This document shows positions 36,558-37,268 of a stretch of DNA of 37,268 nt, one piece after another. The translations under genes and the position numbers were made by a program. Positions within the stretch are counted from its first letter, which is position 1. Every line of letters begins with the position of its first letter. Below the pieces are notes generated by a model that made no database searches, was not told the origin of the DNA, and saw nothing but the letters and a program-made list of their open reading frames with translations. The DNA is from Comamonadaceae bacterium (lineage in GTDB: Bacteria; Pseudomonadota; Gammaproteobacteria; Burkholderiales; Burkholderiaceae_C): contig CANKRG010000018.1 of the NCBI GenBank assembly GCA_947485165.1, forward strand, positions 1-37,268, read 5' to 3'.

Positions 36558-37268
36558 ATGCCCAACACGCAAAACGTTAGTACAAACGGCGGTATCAGTC
36601 CCGTATTCATGCAGCGCTACGTTGAAAACCAGGCTGCGGTACGTGCTGAGTTGCAGCAAGGCTTGCTTGATGCGAATGCCACTACCTCACCCAAGTATTT
36701 GTACGATGCCTTGGGTTCGCGCTTGTTTGAAGCTATCACCGAGCTGCCCGAGTATTACCCCACGCGTGTTGAAGCTGCTATTTTTGAACAGTTTTTGCCT
36801 GATATGGCGACGACGACGGGATTGGGGCACACCTTGATCGACTTGGGTGCTGGCAATTGTGAAAAAGCAGCGCGCATGTTTGAGGCGCTTCGCCCAGCGA
36901 AATACGTGGCAGTTGATATTTCTGTCGATTTTTTAAAGCAAGCGCTAACCAGTTTACAGCGCCAAAACCCTGATTTACCGATGCTGGGTTTGGGGATGGA
37001 TTTTTCAGAGAGTTTGGCATTGCCAGCAGAGATCGGCAATGGCAGCCGTTTGTTTTTCTACCCCGGCAGCAGCATAGGTAACTTTACCCCCTCAGACGCG
37101 TTGCCATTCTTGCGTCAAATTCATACAGCTTGCAAGGATGGCACGGGGCAGGGCGGATTATTGATAGGCGTTGATTTGGTCAAATCCAGCACCGTGTTAC
37201 AAGCAGCTTATGATGATGCTTTGGGTATTACTGCCGCTTTTAACCGCAACATGCTGCTGCACATCAAC
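36558..37268 (+). CDS. egtD: L-histidine N(alpha)-methyltransferase EgtD, 3' end outside window
   Basis: MPNTQNVSTNGGISPVFMQRYVENQAAVRAELQQGLLDANATTSPKYLYDALGSRLFEAITELPEYYPTRVEAAIFEQ...LIDLGAGNCEKAARMFEALRPAKYVAVDIS...FFYPGSSIGNFTPSDALPFL. Absent from the ORF track because it is open at the edge. Confidence 0.92.
   Translation, partial: MPNTQNVSTNGGISPVFMQRYVENQAAVRAELQQGLLDANATTSPKYLYDALGSRLFEAITELPEYYPTRVEAAIFEQFLPDMATTTGLGHTLIDLGAGNCEKAARMFEALRPAKYVAVDISVDFLKQALTSLQRQNPDLPMLGLGMDFSESLALPAEIGNGSRLFFYPGSSIGNFTPSDALPFLRQIHTACKDGTGQGGLLIGVDLVKSSTVLQAAYDDALGITAAFNRNMLLHIN

Overview
The window reads as a betaproteobacterial chromosome segment, probably Comamonadaceae-like (inferred from gene content and repeat style only). 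Intact genes: rep (runs off the left edge), a MarR-type regulator, recA-recX, argC, sucC-sucD, a TerC-family protein, a PilB/GspE-type ATPase, a type IV pilin, tRNA-Arg(ACG), a LysE exporter, a DMT permease, a class I/II aminotransferase, a VOC protein, a histidine phosphatase, an sbtA-sbtB pair, a B12-binding radical SAM protein, a DsbD/ScsB-type protein, a CoA-binding protein, hemE, a MurU-like nucleotidyltransferase, aminopeptidase P, a Bug/TctC receptor, a CaiB/BaiF CoA-transferase, an Fe-alcohol dehydrogenase, a phnDCEE-type ABC transporter, and egtD (runs off the right edge). The main unusual signal is two families of short dispersed repeats that sit inside open reading frames without breaking them. 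R2 (about 65-80 bp; TTGCTAT..AATAGC..AGGCAATAAATACGCCGGCTAG..CTAAAAATGAGGTTAAA) has at least 8 diverged copies, five of them inside genes, in both orientations and more than one frame. Two of these supply the signal-peptide core and a predicted membrane helix of the same DsbD-like protein. R1 (40 bp identical core; full element about 80 bp) encodes the same peptide, GGSAAHEVASVGA, inside both Rep and the radical SAM protein. The window also holds a candidate 143-bp IS5-type MITE built from REP-like palindromes, a YafQ-like toxin disrupted by a 7-bp tandem duplication, and several decayed genes (alternative oxidase, MocR-like aminotransferase, FHA/GAF regulator, LRR-kinase, possible Lcl/DUF1566 protein). 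No CRISPR array, rRNA, prophage or intact transposase was seen.
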